Source of the DNA: JASHUC01 sp035523875
GTDB taxonomy: Bacteria; Pseudomonadota; Gammaproteobacteria; Steroidobacterales; Steroidobacteraceae
Assembly: GCA_035523875.1 (NCBI GenBank)
Contig: DATKPY010000048.1
Coordinates: 40,560-104,559 of the forward strand
Reading direction: 5' to 3'
DNA length: 64,000 nt
Below are positions 44,163-52,473 of this stretch, piece by piece. Below the pieces are notes generated by a model. That model was not told the origin of the DNA. It saw nothing but the letters and a program-made list of their open reading frames with translations, and did not search any database. A program made the translations under genes and the position numbers. Position 1 is the first letter of the stretch; each line of letters starts with the position of its first letter.

Positions 44163-45764
44163 ATGCGGCAGCTCATTATTTCGGTCGGGTCCCTGGCGCT
44201 CACTCTCTGGAGCTTGGCCGTGCCGCTTGCCGTTCGTGCACAGAACGGAGCGCCCGCGGAGAGCGGACCGTCGACGATGACTCCGATCAAGCATCTCGTC
44301 ATCATCTTCGATGAGAACAATTCCTTCGATCACTACTTCGGTACGTATCCGGTCGCGCTCAATCCTCCCGGGGAGACTCCGTTCCATGCAGCGCCCGAGA
44401 CACCCGCGGTCAACGGACTGACCCGGACACTCTTGAGCAACAATCCGAACCTGGCGAACGCCGGCAACCCGATCCGTCTCGACCCGACCCAGGCCGCGAC
44501 CTGCGACAACATCAACAAGTACACGCCCGAGCAACAGGCGTTCGATAACGGCCTGCTCGACAAGTTCAACATCACCAGCGTCGCCGCGCAGTGCGGCGCC
44601 GGCTATTTCTTCGCGCCCAATCTGGCCATGGACTACTACGACGGCAACACCGTCACGGCGCTATGGAACTACGCCCAGCACTTCGCGATGAGCGATAACT
44701 TCTTCGACACCGAGTTCGGCGGAACCGTCGAGGGCCACCTGAACCTGCTCTCCGGACAAACCAACGGGTTGGTGGTGATGAGCGGCGAAACGGTTGCCGC
44801 GACCGTCGTTGCGAACGGCACGGTGATCAACAACGTCAATCCCATCGACGACGATTGTGCGCTGCCCAGTAGCCCGACAGGATCCGCGCCGAACGTTTCC
44901 ATGACGGGCAACAACATCGGAAATTTGCTCAATCAGGGGCAGGTCAGCTGGGGCTGGTTCTACGACGGTTTCGCGCGCACCGGATTCTCGGGCGGGGTGG
45001 CGAGCTGCAATCCTCTCTACAATCCGCACTACGCACCGTTCGAGTACTATCCTTCGACCTCCAATCCGCACCACACGCCCCCGTCGTCCCCGGGGGCGAT
45101 CGGAACGAGCGCGGATGCGGCGAACCACAACTACGATCTGTCCGATCTCTGGGACGCGATCGACGCCGACAATCTGCCGGCGGTGACGTTCATCAAGGCG
45201 GCCTCGCCCAACACCGGCCACCCGATGAATTCCACCCCGCTCGCGGAGCAGGCGTTTCTGGTCGATACCATCAATCGACTCATGCAAAGTCGCTACTGGA
45301 AGGACATGGCCATCATCATTGCCTATGACGATTCCGATGGGTGGTACGACCATGTCGCCGGGCCGATCATCAATCACTCGACGGACGAGAAAAACGACGC
45401 GCTCCAGGGGACGGCGACGGTGAACGGCGCGTGCGGCGCGCTCGGCTCCGCAGCCGACAATGACCGGTGCGGCTTCGGCGTGCGGTTACCGTTTCTGGTC
45501 ATCTCCCCGTTCGCCAAGCACAACTACGTCGATCACAGCCTGAACGATACGACCTCGATCATGCGGTTCATCGAATACAACTGGCGCCTGGGAACGCTCG
45601 GCAGTCTCGGGAACGCGAATGACTTGCAGTCGTTTGACGTGCTCGCGAGCGGCTCGATCGTGAGCCTGTTCGACTTCAACGCCGATCCGATTCCCGTAAA
45701 CCGGACGTTGCTTCTCGATCCGAGCACCGGCCAAGTGGTTCAGCCGGATGTTTGGCCCTATTGA
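44163..45764 (+). CDS. Secreted phosphoesterase, phospholipase C/acid phosphatase family
   Basis: A 533-residue protein with a Sec signal peptide (ISVGSLALTLWSLAVPLAVRAQ). The phosphoesterase (PF04185-type) start motif is HLVIIFDENNSFDHYFGTYP; the active-site Thr region is FFDTEFGGTVEGHLNLLSG, and AIIIAYDDSDGWYDHVAGP plus VRLPFLVISPFAKHNYVDHS supply the other metal ligands. The Asn in ENNSFDH replaces the more usual Arg of ENRSFDH. It is periplasmic or secreted and could hydrolyse phospholipid or phosphomonoesters; the substrate is not decided. A start at 44163 fits the signal peptide. Confidence 0.9.
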   Translation: MRQLIISVGSLALTLWSLAVPLAVRAQNGAPAESGPSTMTPIKHLVIIFDENNSFDHYFGTYPVALNPPGETPFHAAPETPAVNGLTRTLLSNNPNLANAGNPIRLDPTQAATCDNINKYTPEQQAFDNGLLDKFNITSVAAQCGAGYFFAPNLAMDYYDGNTVTALWNYAQHFAMSDNFFDTEFGGTVEGHLNLLSGQTNGLVVMSGETVAATVVANGTVINNVNPIDDDCALPSSPTGSAPNVSMTGNNIGNLLNQGQVSWGWFYDGFARTGFSGGVASCNPLYNPHYAPFEYYPSTSNPHHTPPSSPGAIGTSADAANHNYDLSDLWDAIDADNLPAVTFIKAASPNTGHPMNSTPLAEQAFLVDTINRLMQSRYWKDMAIIIAYDDSDGWYDHVAGPIINHSTDEKNDALQGTATVNGACGALGSAADNDRCGFGVRLPFLVISPFAKHNYVDHSLNDTTSIMRFIEYNWRLGTLGSLGNANDLQSFDVLASGSIVSLFDFNADPIPVNRTLLLDPSTGQVVQPDVWPY

Positions 45765-45797
45765 ATCTGCCGCGGCGGTGAAAGTGCCGAGCGGCGG

Positions 45798-45817
45798 TCG
45801 AGGCCGCTAGGCCTCGA
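45798..45817. terminator. Hairpin shared by convergent genes
   Basis: TCGAGGCC and GGCCTCGA form a perfect 8-bp stem with loop GCTA; the loop contains the stop codon of the minus-strand gene. It sits 34 bases after the phosphoesterase stop. No T run follows. Confidence 0.45.
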
Positions 45818-46166
45818 TCACGGCTTGCGCGACCAGGCTGGTTCGCGCCAGTTTTTGCAGACTGATCGTTGATTGGTGCTGCTGACACAGAACGAACAGT
45901 TGCGTCTTGCGCCCAAGGCGCGCCCGCAGAGTGGTCGGCTCACCGCAGATCTCGCACACGCGCTCACCGCGGCGCGAGAGCCACAAATCCACTTCACGGT
46001 CGAGCTGATACTGAAGGAAATGCTCGATCGCCTCGGCCTGCGTGCTGTGACCTTCGCAATTTCGCGCACAATAGCCGACACGGCGGACGGCGACTTTGCC
46101 TTCCACGGCCATCATGTACCACTTGCCGGCGTCCGGGCCGTCGGCGCTCAACTTTGCGAGAAACAT
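45807..46166 (-). CDS. Small zinc-ribbon-like protein of unknown function
   Basis: A 119-residue protein. It opens FLAKLSADGPDAGKWYMMAVEGK and contains two Cys pairs, CARNC and CEICGEPTTLRARLGRKTQ followed by CQQH, the latter pattern fitting a C-x2-C...C-x2-H zinc site. No signal peptide. Function unknown. It is convergent with the phosphoesterase gene and lies 90 bases downstream of the transglutaminase gene on the same strand. Confidence 0.65.
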   Translation of the reverse strand: MFLAKLSADGPDAGKWYMMAVEGKVAVRRVGYCARNCEGHSTQAEAIEHFLQYQLDREVDLWLSRRGERVCEICGEPTTLRARLGRKTQLFVLCQQHQSTISLQKLARTSLVAQAVIEA

Positions 46167-46255
46167 GCTTCACCGTACAGCAATGGCGCCCGGATTGCTC
46201 GCCTTTCGCGAGCCACGCAGCGCCCGCGTGCGCCCCAGCGCCGTGCGGTGGCCGT

Positions 46256-47107
46256 CTAGAGCTCGCTCACCCAGACGCCTACGGAGAGATCGGCTCCCGG
46301 CGGCCCGAAGAAGGCACCGGTCACCGGCGAGACCACCTCGGGCAAGCGCGCCACCGCGACGGCGATGTGCCGCGGGCCTACGATCTCGCCGCTCGTTGGA
46401 TCGAAGCCCTTCCAGCCGGCGCCGGGAAGATAGACCTCGGCCCACGCGTGGGTGGAGCCGCTGCGTCCATCGGTGAATGGGGTATTCACATAACCGCTCA
46501 CGAAGCGCGCGGCGAGCCCCAGAAAGTGCGCAGCTTCCATGAACAGATGGGCGAAATCGCGACAGGAACCGACTCCGCGTGTGAGCGTCTCGGTGGCCGA
46601 CTGGACCCCGGGCTCTTCGCGGACTCGGTAGGTGAGGGACTGGTTGATCGCCGCACACAGGCGCGCGAGCAGTCCGTAGGTTTGCACGTGCTCTCCGGGA
46701 TACCAGTAGCGCCGCACCCAGGTTGCGAGCGCGCTCTGATCGCCCTGCACCAGACTGCGCAGGTAGGGTCGCAGCACATCGGCCGAATCGGCGTCGTAGG
46801 CGAAGGGATAGTGCACGGCGAAATCCGCGACCAGAAAATCGAGCGGCGTCTCGTCGAACTGCTGCACGACGCACTCACTCACGATGCCAAGATGCGCGGT
46901 CGGGGAGTCAAAGGTCGCAACGGCCACGGAGTTGTCGTAGGCATCGCGCAGCCAGCGCACCTGGGCCGCGGGTGTGATGTCGAGTCTCGAGCTCTCGATG
47001 TGCAATCCGGGCCCTTCGCGCGGACGGAGCAGCAGTCGATGCGGCTGCAGTTGCACGGAGCCACTGAAATTGTAATAGGTCCGATGAAGAATCTTCAGGC
47101 GCCGCAT
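46256..47107 (-). CDS. Transglutaminase-like protein
   Basis: A 283-residue protein of the bacterial transglutaminase-like family. The N-terminal beta domain begins LKILHRTYYNFSGSVQLQPHRLLLRPREG. The Cys-His-Asp triad is in RGVGSCRDFAHLFMEA, GSTHAWAEVYLPGAGWKG and FDPTSGE. There is no signal peptide, so it is probably cytoplasmic. Such proteins may be peptidases; no substrate is known. It belongs to the lower-GC block. Confidence 0.9.
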   Translation of the reverse strand: MRRLKILHRTYYNFSGSVQLQPHRLLLRPREGPGLHIESSRLDITPAAQVRWLRDAYDNSVAVATFDSPTAHLGIVSECVVQQFDETPLDFLVADFAVHYPFAYDADSADVLRPYLRSLVQGDQSALATWVRRYWYPGEHVQTYGLLARLCAAINQSLTYRVREEPGVQSATETLTRGVGSCRDFAHLFMEAAHFLGLAARFVSGYVNTPFTDGRSGSTHAWAEVYLPGAGWKGFDPTSGEIVGPRHIAVAVARLPEVVSPVTGAFFGPPGADLSVGVWVSEL

Positions 47108-47213
47108 AGTCCGATCGGTGGCCGTCAGTGCGATGATCGCGTGCTCGCTACATCCTACCGATCGGTGCGCGATTTTCTACTATTGCAATGTGCTCCGAGC
47201 GGAGATGATCGGG

Positions 47214-48167
47214 CTACTTGGGCGATGCGACGGGCTCGAAGTCGTGAGCCTCGGCCGAGCAGATGTTGTTCTTACCGAGCGCCTTGGCGCGCTTGAGCGC
47301 GAGCAGACAGGCCGCGACGAGCGCCTCGAGCCCGAGCTCGCGAGCGGGCACGAGGCTCGCGACGCCGGCACTGAGGGTCACGTAGCGGGCGCCGTTCACG
47401 GCACGCGGATTGTGGATGAGCAGATCGCGCACGCGCTGCACGACTACCTGGGCGTAGTCGCCGGCCTTGGCCGAGGCCTCCCCCTGAGTGAGCACGGCGA
47501 ACGCGCCCCCGTCCCAGCGCCCAACGAGATCGCTGCCGCGACGGTAGGAGCTCAAGATCGCACGCGCCACGCGGCGGATGCACGCGTCGCCCGCGGATTT
47601 GTCGAAGGTGTCGTTGTACGCGCCCAAGTCGTCGATGTCGAACACGGTGAGGCCGATCTCGAGCGAGTCGCGCTGCGCGACCTGCCACTCGCGCCGCAGC
47701 AGCTCCTCGAAATAGTCGCGCGAATAGAGCCCGGTGAGCCGATCCTCGCGCATCCACGCCGGCAGGCCTGACGCCAGGCGCTCTACGGGCCGCGCCCGCT
47801 CGCCCCCGTCGCGGTGATAGCCGATCCACTGGACGATGCGCCCCGCGGCGTCGCGCACCGGCTGGATCCACATCTCGTTCCAGAACTGGGCGCCGTCCGG
47901 GCGGTAGTTGCGCAGCAACGCGCGGCAGGGCTCGCCGTGCTCGAGCGCCTCGCGCAATCGCGTGCGTCCGTCCTGGTCGCGGTCACCTCCTTGCAGCATG
48001 CGCAGATTCGCACCGAGGAGCTGCTCGAGCGGATAGCCGCAAAGTTGCGCGAAGGCGCTGTTCGCGTACACGACCGGGAGCTCCGGGACGGTGGCATCGC
48101 AGACCACGATGCCCTCCGGTGCGGCATCGAGAATGGCCCCCCACGACTCGGCTGACCAGCCGCTCAT
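47214..48167 (-). CDS. PAS plus degenerate GGDEF domain protein
   Basis: A 317-residue signalling protein. A PAS domain (about 10-120) includes PEGIVVCDATVPELPVVYANSAFAQLCGYPLEQLLG and NYRPDGAQFWNEMWIQPVRD. The GGDEF domain (about 140-310) starts DRLTGLYSRDYFEELLRRE and has FDIDDLGAYNDTFDKSAGDACI, but the signature reads RWDGGAFAVL where active enzymes have RYGGDEFAVL, so the catalytic acidic pair is Gly-Ala. It is therefore likely inactive as a diguanylate cyclase and may bind GTP or c-di-GMP instead. The ATG at 48167 overlaps the nagZ stop by four bases, which fixes the start. Confidence 0.87.
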   Translation of the reverse strand: MSGWSAESWGAILDAAPEGIVVCDATVPELPVVYANSAFAQLCGYPLEQLLGANLRMLQGGDRDQDGRTRLREALEHGEPCRALLRNYRPDGAQFWNEMWIQPVRDAAGRIVQWIGYHRDGGERARPVERLASGLPAWMREDRLTGLYSRDYFEELLRREWQVAQRDSLEIGLTVFDIDDLGAYNDTFDKSAGDACIRRVARAILSSYRRGSDLVGRWDGGAFAVLTQGEASAKAGDYAQVVVQRVRDLLIHNPRAVNGARYVTLSAGVASLVPARELGLEALVAACLLALKRAKALGKNNICSAEAHDFEPVASPK

Positions 48168-49216
48168 GAGCCGTTCGGATCGAGCGTGAGCGCCGGAGGC
48201 GCCGCGCAGCGCGCGAGCGCCTCGCGCGCTGCGCGCCATTCGTGCGACGCGGTGAGGTCGCTCCAGGAGGAGCCGCCGCGTCCGCGCATGCGCACGATGC
48301 GCACCTGCGAGGCCGGTTCCGGCGCGACGTGCAATCGATCGAGGAGCGTGATCACGGCGGCCCTGTCGTTGCACACGACCAGCATGTCGTTGCCGGCATC
48401 GAGTGCGCGCTCGGCGCGCGTCACGATATCCCCGGCCGCCGCCGCGGCTCCCATCGAGAGGTCATCGGTGAAGATCGCGCCCTGAAAGCGCATCTCCCCG
48501 CGCAGGATGCCGCGCAGCCAGCGGCGCGAGGCACTCGCAGGGTGCGCGTCCACGGCCGGAAATTGCACGTGCGCGGCCATCACTGCCGGCAGCGCGTTGT
48601 CGATGAGCCGGCGATAGGGAGCCATATCCTCGCTGAGATCGGCGTATGCGCGCCGATCGATCGGCAGGCTCAAGTGCGAATCGGCGCGCACGGCGCCGTG
48701 GCCGGGGAAATGCTTGGCGGTGGCCGCCATCCCGGCGCTGCGCATGCCGTGCATGGAGGCGACCGCGAGCTGTGCGACCGCATCGGCGCTCGCGTGGAAC
48801 GCGCGGTCACCGATCGCCTCGCTCATGCCATAGTCGAGATCGACGCACGGGGCGAAGGAGAGGTCGATGCCGTGCGCGCGCAGCTCCGCTGCCATGAGCC
48901 AACCCATGCTGCGCGCGAGCGCGACACCCGCGCGCGCGTCCCGGTCGAACTCGTGGCCGATGCGGCGTGCGGAGGGCAAGCGCGAGAACTGCGTGCGGAA
49001 TCGCTGTACGCGCCCGCCCTCGTGGTCGACGGCCACGAGCAGCGGTGGACTGCGCGCCTCGTGCAGCGCCGCGACCAGGGTGGTGAGTTGCGCGGAATCG
49101 CGAAAGTTGCGCGTGAAGAGAATCACTCCGCCGACGAGCGGGTGGGTGAGGAGTTCCCTCTCCTCCGCTTCGATCTGGGGACCGGCCAGATCGATCATCA
49201 GCGGCCCGAGGCTCAT
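48164..49216 (-). CDS. nagZ: Beta-N-acetylhexosaminidase NagZ
   Basis: A 350-residue glycoside hydrolase family 3 enzyme that removes GlcNAc from anhydro-muropeptides in cell-wall recycling, in the cytoplasm. The active-site motif is AATAKHFPGHGAVRADSH with the catalytic His-Asp; the nucleophile Asp is in AIFTDDLSMGAAAAAG. Length matches the family. ATGA overlap with rlmD upstream and with the PAS-GGDEF gene downstream. Confidence 0.96.
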   Translation of the reverse strand: MSLGPLMIDLAGPQIEAEERELLTHPLVGGVILFTRNFRDSAQLTTLVAALHEARSPPLLVAVDHEGGRVQRFRTQFSRLPSARRIGHEFDRDARAGVALARSMGWLMAAELRAHGIDLSFAPCVDLDYGMSEAIGDRAFHASADAVAQLAVASMHGMRSAGMAATAKHFPGHGAVRADSHLSLPIDRRAYADLSEDMAPYRRLIDNALPAVMAAHVQFPAVDAHPASASRRWLRGILRGEMRFQGAIFTDDLSMGAAAAAGDIVTRAERALDAGNDMLVVCNDRAAVITLLDRLHVAPEPASQVRIVRMRGRGGSSWSDLTASHEWRAAREALARCAAPPALTLDPNGS

Positions 49217-50565
49217 GTGCCGTCCCTCTCCCCTGCCCCCCCGGGCGTCAGCAGCGCGAGCGACTCAACGTGGGTCGTGTGGGGGAACATGTCGAGCACG
49301 CCGGCCGCGCGCAGCACGAAACCGTGCTCGTGAACCAACTGCCCCACGTCCCGGGCGAGACTGCCCGGATGACATGAAATATACAGCACTCGCTGCGGCG
49401 CAATTCGTGCGATGGTGCGCATTACCTCGCGCGCGCCCGCGCGCGGCGGATCGATGAGCACGTGGCTGAAGGGTTGAGCGAGCCACGGCAGTCCCTGCGG
49501 CAGCGGCACCGCCAGGTCGGCCGCCACGAACTCGACGTTCTCAACGCCGTTGCGCCGCGCATTATGTCGTGCCCGCCCGAGGAGCGCTCCGTCGCACTCC
49601 ACGCCCACCACCTGCCCGGCGCGGCGCGCGAGCGGCAAGCTGAAGTTCCCGAGCCCGCAGTAGAGGTCGAGCACGCGCGCGTCCGCGCGCGGAGCGAGCA
49701 GCTCGACTGCGCGCGTGACGAGCGCCTGGTTCATGACACCATTTACCTGGATGAAATCCGTCGGCGCGAACTCGAGGCTCAGATCGAACTGCGCCAGCCG
49801 ATAGAAGAGCGGCTCCTCGGCGGCTGCGGCGCCGGGCGCGGATTGCGCGGCACTGAGACGGCTCACCGAGTCGACCCCCGCAGGCTGCAGATAGAGTCGC
49901 ACCGCGTGCCGCTGCTCGAACTCGGCGAGTGCCCTGAGATCCGCAGCGCTCGGCTGAGCGAGCACCCGCAGGACGAGTGCCGCGGCGTTGTCGGCGACGG
50001 CGACCTCGATCTGCGGGATGCGCTCGCGGATGCTCAGGCTCGTGAGCAGCGCCGCCAACGGGCCGATCAGCGTCCCGACCGGCGGCGCGAGCACCTCGCA
50101 GCGCTCGGTCGCCGCCACGTACGGGGCGGAGCGCTCGCGGAAGCCCACCAGCACGCGGCCCTTCTTCGCCACATAGCGCGCACCGAGGCGCGCGCGCCGC
50201 CTATAGCCCCACTGCGGCCCGCGCAGCGGCGCGAGCCACTCCGTTGGCGTGGTGAGGGCGATGCGCTCGAGACTGTCGCGCAGCTCCGCGTGCTTGGCCT
50301 CGATCTGCCGCTCGCCCGCAAGATGCTGCAGCGCGCAGCCGCCGCAGACGCCGAAGTGTGCGCACTGCGGCACGGTGCGCGCGGCGGCGGCGCGCACCAC
50401 CTCGATGAGCGCGGCCTCATCGTGGCGCTTGCGCCGGCGTGTGCGGCGGAAGCGCACCAGCTCCCCGGGCAGGGCACCGGCGACGAACGCGGTCTTGCCT
50501 GCGTGCACGACGCCCTCGCCCTCGTGCGTGAGTGCATCGACCGTGCCGAGCTCGGCCTCGCTCAA
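49213..50565 (-). CDS. rlmD: 23S rRNA (uracil-1939-C5)-methyltransferase RlmD
   Basis: A 450-residue methyltransferase. An N-terminal TRAM domain (about 1-60) precedes four iron-sulfur cysteines (CAHFGVCGGC plus CEVL), the SAM-binding motif DLYCGLGNFSLPLA, DPPRAG and the catalytic Cys in YISCHPGSLARD. The TTG start at 50565 overlaps the stop of the exonuclease gene (TTGA) and places the TRAM domain correctly. Length is normal. Confidence 0.94.
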   Translation of the reverse strand: MSEAELGTVDALTHEGEGVVHAGKTAFVAGALPGELVRFRRTRRRKRHDEAALIEVVRAAAARTVPQCAHFGVCGGCALQHLAGERQIEAKHAELRDSLERIALTTPTEWLAPLRGPQWGYRRRARLGARYVAKKGRVLVGFRERSAPYVAATERCEVLAPPVGTLIGPLAALLTSLSIRERIPQIEVAVADNAAALVLRVLAQPSAADLRALAEFEQRHAVRLYLQPAGVDSVSRLSAAQSAPGAAAAEEPLFYRLAQFDLSLEFAPTDFIQVNGVMNQALVTRAVELLAPRADARVLDLYCGLGNFSLPLARRAGQVVGVECDGALLGRARHNARRNGVENVEFVAADLAVPLPQGLPWLAQPFSHVLIDPPRAGAREVMRTIARIAPQRVLYISCHPGSLARDVGQLVHEHGFVLRAAGVLDMFPHTTHVESLALLTPGGAGERDGT

Positions 50566-51353
50566 TCCGCGGCCTCCGCCGCGGCGCGCGCCCACGCGCG
50601 CAGGAACTCCGCGTAGTGCGGCTCGGTGCCCGCGGCGAGCAGCGCCCGCACCCGCTCGAGCTCCTGCGCGTGGCTCTCGCGGGTGAGCTGCCCGCGCAGC
50701 AGCTGAAAGCGCAGGAAGATCAGATAGGTGTTGAGCACATCGGTCTCGCAGTAGCGGCGGATGCGCACGATCTCTCCGGCGAGAAAGGCCTCCCACACCC
50801 GACTGCCGTCGAAGCCGAGCTTCCCGGGAAACCCGAGGAGCGCCGCCGTATCGGCGAGCGCCGCACGCGAACGGGGCTGATAGCCCGCGAGCACGTCCAT
50901 GAGGTCGATGTGCCGCCAGTGGTAGCGGTTGAGATAGTTGTTGTAGCGGAACGTCGTGTCCTCATCACCGGTCTCCCAGTAGCGCGGCGCCTGCACGCCC
51001 GCGGCGAGCGCGCGGTAATGCAGCACCGGCAAATCGAACCCGGAGCCGTTCCAGCTCACGAGCGTCGGGGAGTAGCGCGCGATGCCCTCGAAGAAGCGCT
51101 CGATGAGCTCGCGCTCGGGCGCGTGCGGCTCACCGAGGCTCCACAGATTGAGTCCGTCGCGGCTGCGCAGCGCGCAGGAGATCGCGACGATGCGCTGCGC
51201 GGCGTGCGGCAGGAACTCCTCGCTCGTCTTCTGGCGGCGCAGGGTGAACATCGCCTTCGCCACCTGCTCGTCCGAGAGTCCCTCGAGCCCGTGGAGCCGG
51301 CGGCCGAGGCGCACGTCGGGCACCGTCTCGATATCGAACACGAGCACGTTCAT
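50562..51353 (-). CDS. 3'-5' exonuclease of the PolB-like RNase H-fold family
   Basis: A 263-residue protein with DnaQ-like motifs: Exo I VLVFDIETVPD, Exo II WNGSGFDLPVLHYRAL and a C-terminal Asp motif YCETDVLNTYLIFLRFQ. This matches the predicted PolB-like 3'-5' exonucleases. Four-base overlaps with acpS upstream and rlmD downstream fix both ends. DNA or RNA substrate is unknown. Confidence 0.9.
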   Translation of the reverse strand: MNVLVFDIETVPDVRLGRRLHGLEGLSDEQVAKAMFTLRRQKTSEEFLPHAAQRIVAISCALRSRDGLNLWSLGEPHAPERELIERFFEGIARYSPTLVSWNGSGFDLPVLHYRALAAGVQAPRYWETGDEDTTFRYNNYLNRYHWRHIDLMDVLAGYQPRSRAALADTAALLGFPGKLGFDGSRVWEAFLAGEIVRIRRYCETDVLNTYLIFLRFQLLRGQLTRESHAQELERVRALLAAGTEPHYAEFLRAWARAAAEAAD

Positions 51354-51742
51354 GCCGCACTCCCGCCTCTCATGAGCACCGCCACCGCGACCACCAGACC
51401 CGCCTCGTCGGTGAGCGTGACGTGGCCCTCCCCGACACCGAGACCGCGGCGCACGCGCTCGCCGCGGGCGGAGAAGATGACCTCGGGCCTCCCCCAGGCG
51501 TTCTGCACGATGCCCACGTCGCGGATCCACACCCCGTGCGCGAAGCCGGTTCCCATCGCCTTGACGATCGCCTCCTTGGCGGCGAAGCGCATCGCGACGA
51601 AACGCTCGCGGCGCCGGGTGTGCGCGAGCTCGGCGCGCTCCTCGGGCATGAGCAGATGATCGAGAAAGCGCGCGCCGAACTTCTCGAGCGTACGCGTCAC
51701 GCGCTCGATCTCGAGCACATCGACGCCGATGCCGAATATCAT
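51350..51742 (-). CDS. acpS: Holo-[acyl-carrier-protein] synthase
   Basis: A 130-residue phosphopantetheinyl transferase. The start is IFGIGVDVLEIERVTRTLEKFG; the magnesium/CoA motif is RFAAKEAIVKAMGTGF. It activates ACP for fatty-acid synthesis. Overlaps with pdxJ and the exonuclease gene are four bases each. Confidence 0.97.
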   Translation of the reverse strand: MIFGIGVDVLEIERVTRTLEKFGARFLDHLLMPEERAELAHTRRRERFVAMRFAAKEAIVKAMGTGFAHGVWIRDVGIVQNAWGRPEVIFSARGERVRRGLGVGEGHVTLTDEAGLVVAVAVLMRGGSAA

Positions 51743-52473
51743 GCGCGCGCCGCGAGCATGAGCGCGCGCATCTCGCGCACCGCCTGCGCAAGCCCCGCGA
51801 AGACCGCGCGTGCGATGACGGCGTGGCCGATGTTGAGCTCCACGATCTCGGGCGTGGCGGCGACCGGCTCGACGTTGTGGTAGTGAAGACCGTGCCCCGC
51901 ATGCACCTCGAGGCCGAGCGCGGCGGCCCGCCGCGCCGCCGCGCGCAGCCGCTCGAGCTCGGTCGCGCGCAGGGCGCCTGCGGCCTCGGCGTACGCGCCG
52001 GTATGCAGCTCCACCGCCGGGCAGCCGATCGCGACCGCGGCCTCGATCTGGCGCGGCTCGGGATCGACGAACAGCGCCACGCGCACCCCGGCGGCCTTGA
52101 GCGAGGCGGCCGCATCCTTCAGCTGCGGCACCTGCGCCGCCGCATCGAGGCCCCCCTCGGTCGTGATCTCCGCGCGCCGCTCCGGCACCAGACAGCAGTC
52201 CGCCGGACGGACGCTGCGGGCGATCGCGAGCATCTCGGGAGTGACCGCGAGCTCGAGATTCATGCGCGTTTGCAGGAGCGTCTTGAGCGTGCGCACGTCG
52301 TGCTCCTGGATGTGGCGGCGGTCCTCGCGCAGGTGCAGCGTGATGCTGTCCGCGCCCGCCATCTCGGCAACGAGCGCTGCGTGCACGGGATCCGGGTAGC
52401 GCGCCTGCCGCGCCTGCCGCAGCGTCGCCACGTGATCGATATTGATGCCGAGCGCGATGGGTGAGCGCGTCAT
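51739..52473 (-). CDS. pdxJ: Pyridoxine 5'-phosphate synthase
   Basis: A 244-residue TIM-barrel enzyme of vitamin B6 synthesis. The start LGINIDHVATLRQARQARYPDP and HLREDRRHIQEHDV match the family, as does AGHGLHYHNVEPVAA. The ATG at 52473 overlaps the recO stop by four bases, so the longer in-frame extension is rejected. Confidence 0.97.
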   Translation of the reverse strand: MTRSPIALGINIDHVATLRQARQARYPDPVHAALVAEMAGADSITLHLREDRRHIQEHDVRTLKTLLQTRMNLELAVTPEMLAIARSVRPADCCLVPERRAEITTEGGLDAAAQVPQLKDAAASLKAAGVRVALFVDPEPRQIEAAVAIGCPAVELHTGAYAEAAGALRATELERLRAAARRAAALGLEVHAGHGLHYHNVEPVAATPEIVELNIGHAVIARAVFAGLAQAVREMRALMLAARA

